The notes under the pieces: generated by a model | Database searches by the model: none | What the model was told of the DNA's origin: nothing | What the model saw: the letters and a program-made list of their open reading frames with translations, nothing else | Shown here: positions 61,078-64,000 of the stretch, one piece after another | Layout: each line of letters opens with the position of its first letter | Position numbering within the stretch: the stretch's first letter is position 1 | Program-made: the position numbers and the translations under genes | NCBI RefSeq assembly: GCF_030913365.1 | Contig: NZ_CP133160.1 | Coordinates: 3,448,001 to 3,512,000, forward strand | Direction of reading: 5' to 3' | DNA: 64,000 nucleotides | Source of the DNA: Stenotrophomonas sp. 24(2023) | GTDB taxonomy: Bacteria; Pseudomonadota; Gammaproteobacteria; Xanthomonadales; Xanthomonadaceae

Positions 61078-61638
61078 TCAGGCCGCTTCGGGGGCCAGCA
61101 GCCCGTAGATGGCCGAATCGGCCCATTCGCCGTGGCGGTGCCAGCGCTGCCGCAGCACGCCCTCGTGGTGGTAGCCCAGCCGCTCCAGCACGCGCGCCGA
61201 GGGCTGGTTGCGCGGGTCGATCTCCGCTTCGAGGCGGTGCAGGCGCAGGGTGCCGAACAGGTAGCCGTGCAGGCAGGCCAAGGCCTCGTGCATGTAGCCA
61301 CGGCCCTGCACGCTGGGCGAAAGCAGGTAGCCGACTTCCGCGCGCGCCGATGCGCGGTCGATGGCCGATACCACGCACAGCCCCAGCAGCGGGCCATCCC
61401 GGGCCTCACGCACGGCCAGCTTGAGCTGGGTGCCGGTGGCGAAGGCGGCCAGGTCGTCATCGATCTGTGCACGGGCCTCGGCCGGGCGTGTCCAGGCCGG
61501 CAGGTGCCACCAGGGGCTCACGGCAGGATCGGTGTGCAGGGCGAACAGGGCCGCCGCATCGTCGCGTCGGATCGGGCTCAGGACCAGCCGTGCGCTGTGC
61601 AGCGGCAGGCCGGGGAACAGCAGGGCATTGGAGGGCAA
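61078..61638 (-). CDS. RimJ/RimL-type GNAT acetyltransferase
   Basis: The 186-residue product has the pattern TARLVLSPIRRDDAAALFAL-like start (SARLVLSPIRRDD), the motif A region GYLLSPSVQGRGYMHEAL and the ASARVLERLGYHHEGVLR segment typical of ribosomal-protein N-acetyltransferases. Substrate unknown; many relatives acetylate N-termini or polyamines. The 155 bp between it and the parE stop hold no gene. Confidence 0.9.
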   Translation of the reverse strand: MPSNALLFPGLPLHSARLVLSPIRRDDAAALFALHTDPAVSPWWHLPAWTRPAEARAQIDDDLAAFATGTQLKLAVREARDGPLLGLCVVSAIDRASARAEVGYLLSPSVQGRGYMHEALACLHGYLFGTLRLHRLEAEIDPRNQPSARVLERLGYHHEGVLRQRWHRHGEWADSAIYGLLAPEAA

Positions 61639-61793
61639 GGCGGTGTCCGCGCAGGTCAGCGTGCATTATCGCGCCGCCGGCTTTGCCGATGGGGGGGGCC
61701 TGGGCTGCTGCATCCCGCGGCCGGTACGGTGGGGCTTCATCCGCCACCCGGGGTGGGGCCGTTGCCACGGCCCCGTTCAATCCCGTGCCGGGA

Positions 61794-63683
61794 TCAGACT
61801 TCCAGCGACGCCAGGTCGCCCTTGGTTTCCAGCCAGCCCTTGCGGTCACTCGCCCGCTTCTTCGCCAGCAGCATGTCCATCAGCGAACGGGTCTGCTCGC
61901 TGTCATCCACGGTCAGCTGCACCAGGCGGCGGGTGTCGGGATGGATGGTCGACTCGCGCAGCTGGTTCGGGTTCATCTCGCCCAGGCCCTTGAAGCGGGT
62001 CACGTTGACCGTGCCCTTGATCTTCTCGCGCTCGATCCTGTCCAGCATCGTGCGCTTTTCCTCTTCGTCCAGGGCGTAGAACACCTGCTTGCCCACGTCG
62101 ATGCGGAACAGCGGCGGCATCGCCACGAACACGTGGCCGGCATCGACCAGTGCGGGGAAGTGCTTCAGGAACAGGGCGGTCAGCAGCGTGGCGATGTGCA
62201 GGCCGTCGGAGTCCGCGTCGGCCAGGATCACCACCTTGCCGTAGCGCAGGCCGCCGATGTCATCCTTGCCCGGGTCGCAGCCGATGGCCACGGCCAGGTT
62301 GTGCACTTCCTCGGAAGCCAGCACGCTGTTGGACGAGACTTCCCAGGTGTTGAGGATCTTGCCGCGCAGCGGCAGGATCGCCTGGAAATCCTTGTCACGG
62401 GCCTGCTTGGCGCTGCCGCCTGCCGAGTCACCTTCCACCAGGAACAGCTCGGTGCGCGACAGGTCCTGGCTGATGCAGTCGGCCAGCTTGCCGGGCAGGG
62501 CGGGGCCCTGGGTGACCTTCTTGCGGACGACCAGCTTCTCGGTCTTCAGGCGTGCGCTGGCGCGCTCGATGGCGATCTGCGCGATCTTCTCGCCCAGCTC
62601 CACGTTCTGGTTCAGCAGCAGGCTGAAGGCATCATGCGCCGCGCCTTCGACAAAACCGGCGGCCTGGCGCGAGGACAGGCGTTCCTTGGTCTGGCCGCTG
62701 AACTGCGGGTCGGTCATCTTCAGCGACAGCACGAACGACACCCGGTCCCACACGTCTTCCGGGGCCAGCTTGACGCCGCGCGGCAGCAGGTTGCGGAAGT
62801 CGCAGAACTCGCGCAGCGCCTCGGTCAGGCCGGTACGCAGGCCGTTGACGTGGGTGCCGTGCTGGGCGGTGGGGATCAGGTTGACGTAGCTTTCCTGCAC
62901 CAGCTCGCCTTCCGGCAGCCACGCCACGGCCCAGTCCACCACCTCGGTGTCCTTCTTCAGGTTGCCCACGAACAGGTCCGCCGGCAGCGATTCGCGCTCG
63001 CCCAGTTCCAGCTTCAGGTAATCGCGCAGGCCGTCTTCGTAGTACCAGGTATCGACTTCACCGGTCGCTTCATCGGTCAGCTTCACCGTCAGGCCCGGGC
63101 ACAGCACGGCCTTGGCGCGCAGCAGGTGCTTGAGCGCGCGCACGGCGAACTTGGGCGTGTCGAAGTACTTCGGGTCCGGCCAGAAGCGCACGCGGGTACC
63201 GGTGTTCTTCTTGCCGACGGTGCCGACCACTTCCAGCGGGGTGGCGCGGTCGCCGTTGCGGAAGGTGATGCGGTGCTCGGCGCCTTCGCGCTTGATGTGC
63301 ACTTCCACCAAGGTGGACAGCGCGTTGACCACGCTCACGCCCACGCCATGCAGGCCGCCGGAGAAGGTGTAGTTGTTGTTGCTGAACTTGCCGCCGGCAT
63401 GCAGCCGGGTCAGGATCAGTTCCACGCCCGGGATCTTTTCCTCAGGGTGGATGTCCACCGGCATGCCGCGGCCGTCATCACTGACCTCCACGCTGCCATC
63501 CTTGTACAGGGTGATCTCGATCGAGCGGGCGTGGCCGGCCAGGGCCTCGTCCACCGAGTTGTCGATCACTTCCTGCGCCAGGTGGTTCGGGCGCGCGGTG
63601 TCGGTGTACATGCCGGGACGGCGCTTGACCGGGTCAAGGCCGGACAGGACTTCAATATCGGCGGCGTTATAGCGGGCGTTCAT
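61794..63683 (-). CDS. parE: DNA topoisomerase IV subunit B
   Basis: The 629-residue GHKL ATPase/TOPRIM protein has VLSGLDPVKRRPGMY, DNSVDEALAGHA (ATP site), DDGRGMPVDIH, HAGGKFSNNNYTFSGGLHGVG, and the TOPRIM motif EGDSAGG (about 417-423) with DADSDG later. ParE with ParC decatenates daughter chromosomes. Length and the absence of the GyrB insert favour ParE over GyrB. It is divergent from the partial secreted-protein gene. Confidence 0.95.
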   Translation of the reverse strand: MNARYNAADIEVLSGLDPVKRRPGMYTDTARPNHLAQEVIDNSVDEALAGHARSIEITLYKDGSVEVSDDGRGMPVDIHPEEKIPGVELILTRLHAGGKFSNNNYTFSGGLHGVGVSVVNALSTLVEVHIKREGAEHRITFRNGDRATPLEVVGTVGKKNTGTRVRFWPDPKYFDTPKFAVRALKHLLRAKAVLCPGLTVKLTDEATGEVDTWYYEDGLRDYLKLELGERESLPADLFVGNLKKDTEVVDWAVAWLPEGELVQESYVNLIPTAQHGTHVNGLRTGLTEALREFCDFRNLLPRGVKLAPEDVWDRVSFVLSLKMTDPQFSGQTKERLSSRQAAGFVEGAAHDAFSLLLNQNVELGEKIAQIAIERASARLKTEKLVVRKKVTQGPALPGKLADCISQDLSRTELFLVEGDSAGGSAKQARDKDFQAILPLRGKILNTWEVSSNSVLASEEVHNLAVAIGCDPGKDDIGGLRYGKVVILADADSDGLHIATLLTALFLKHFPALVDAGHVFVAMPPLFRIDVGKQVFYALDEEEKRTMLDRIEREKIKGTVNVTRFKGLGEMNPNQLRESTIHPDTRRLVQLTVDDSEQTRSLMDMLLAKKRASDRKGWLETKGDLASLEV

Positions 63684-63843
63684 CTATCTTCAAAGCGCGG
63701 AGCGACGCGCAAGTGTGCGGTCTGGGCGGCGATTTTGCACGCCTGCGGTTCAGCCTCGGCCGCGGGGAGGGGGTAAAATGGGACCCGCTGGAACGTCGGA
63801 CCCGGCACCCCCATATCCGAGCCGATACTGCGAGGAGGAGTCC

Positions 63844-64000
63844 ATGAAGAAGTTGCTGACCATCGCTGCCATTGCGGCCGCTGTCGTTGCCGTTCCCCTG
63901 GTGATGGCGCAGAGCGCGCCCCAGCCGGCCCCGCAACAGGGCGAGCAGGCCGACAAGGCCCAGTCCGAGGCCGATGCCAAGGCCAAGCGCCGTGCGCAGG
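63844..64000 (+). CDS. Secreted protein, 3' part outside the window
   Basis: The first 52 codons are visible. A strong GAGGAGG site precedes an ATG that starts a signal peptide (MKKLLTIAAIAAAVVAVPLVMAQ). A Gln/Pro/Ala/Lys-rich low-complexity stretch (QPAPQQGEQADKAQ, then EADAKAKRRAQ) runs to the window edge without a stop. The function cannot be told. The 160 bp between it and parE should contain both promoters; none was confidently recognised. Confidence 0.75.
   Translation, partial: MKKLLTIAAIAAAVVAVPLVMAQSAPQPAPQQGEQADKAQSEADAKAKRRAQ

Noticed and set aside
59177..61108. A 643-codon plus-strand frame through the palindrome block and the S10 peptidase
   Set aside because: It starts in repeats and runs antisense to a gene with a full catalytic triad.

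Overview
The window is a gene-dense, G+C-rich (about two-thirds G+C by eye) chromosomal stretch of a gammaproteobacterium of the Xanthomonadaceae, most likely Stenotrophomonas. The reasons are the protein families and their order (exbB-exbD-msbA-lpxK-kdsB-LMW phosphatase, uvrC-pgsA-tRNA-Gly, DUF47-pit), and palindromes headed by GTAG near 59.2-59.5 kb that look like the SMAG repeats known from Stenotrophomonas maltophilia. The genus call is an inference from family knowledge; no search was run.

Layout. 0-3.3 kb: end of a tRNA-Asn, an orphan pseudopilin, uvrB and two identical tRNA-Val genes. 3.3-9.4 kb: small secreted or membrane proteins, including two paralogous cysteine-rich secreted peptides in an operon with a membrane-tethered thioredoxin, two small acetyltransferase/hypothetical units, and an OmpV-type outer-membrane protein divergent from a two-component system. 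9.4-20.9 kb: a core block on the plus strand: comEC, exbB, exbD, msbA, lpxK, kdsB, a low-molecular-weight phosphatase, an NHL-repeat protein, uvrC and pgsA.

21.0-29.5 kb: four identical tRNA-Gly(GCC) genes and one tRNA-Cys. The tRNA-Gly copies bracket two cassettes. The first holds an Rrf2 regulator divergent from an NDH-2-like flavoprotein plus a heme-b-like membrane protein, with a perfect 10-bp-arm palindrome over the promoter. The second holds a NodT outer-membrane factor with a DevC/DevA/DevB-type ABC efflux pump.

29.6-39.4 kb: accessory metabolism and envelope genes: HxlR regulator with SnoaL-like and SDR proteins, a CsgG-like secreted protein, a GntP transporter, a secreted esterase with a porin, a secreted hydrolase divergent from an AraC regulator, and crcB behind a fluoride riboswitch. 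39.5-40.9 kb: a phage-like divergent repressor/Cro-like pair with shared operator-like sites next to an AT-richer stretch. 40.9-44.3 kb: a low-oxygen cluster (CcoG-like iron-sulfur protein, small membrane partner, truncated hemoglobin, hemN) with two FNR/ANR boxes.

44.3-64 kb: a secreted 20-residue-repeat protein, WYL regulator, VOC protein, tRNA-Leu, a BLUF photoreceptor, a nucleotide-sugar dehydrogenase, a GltB-like flavoprotein, several single-gene housekeeping enzymes, an FKBP lipoprotein, TrhO, an LLM flavoenzyme, ExoD, a CorC-type protein, DUF47-Pit phosphate uptake, a palindrome-rich intergenic region, an S10 peptidase, an acetyltransferase, parE, and the start of a secreted protein cut by the window edge. 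No IS element, CRISPR array, rRNA or complete prophage was seen.
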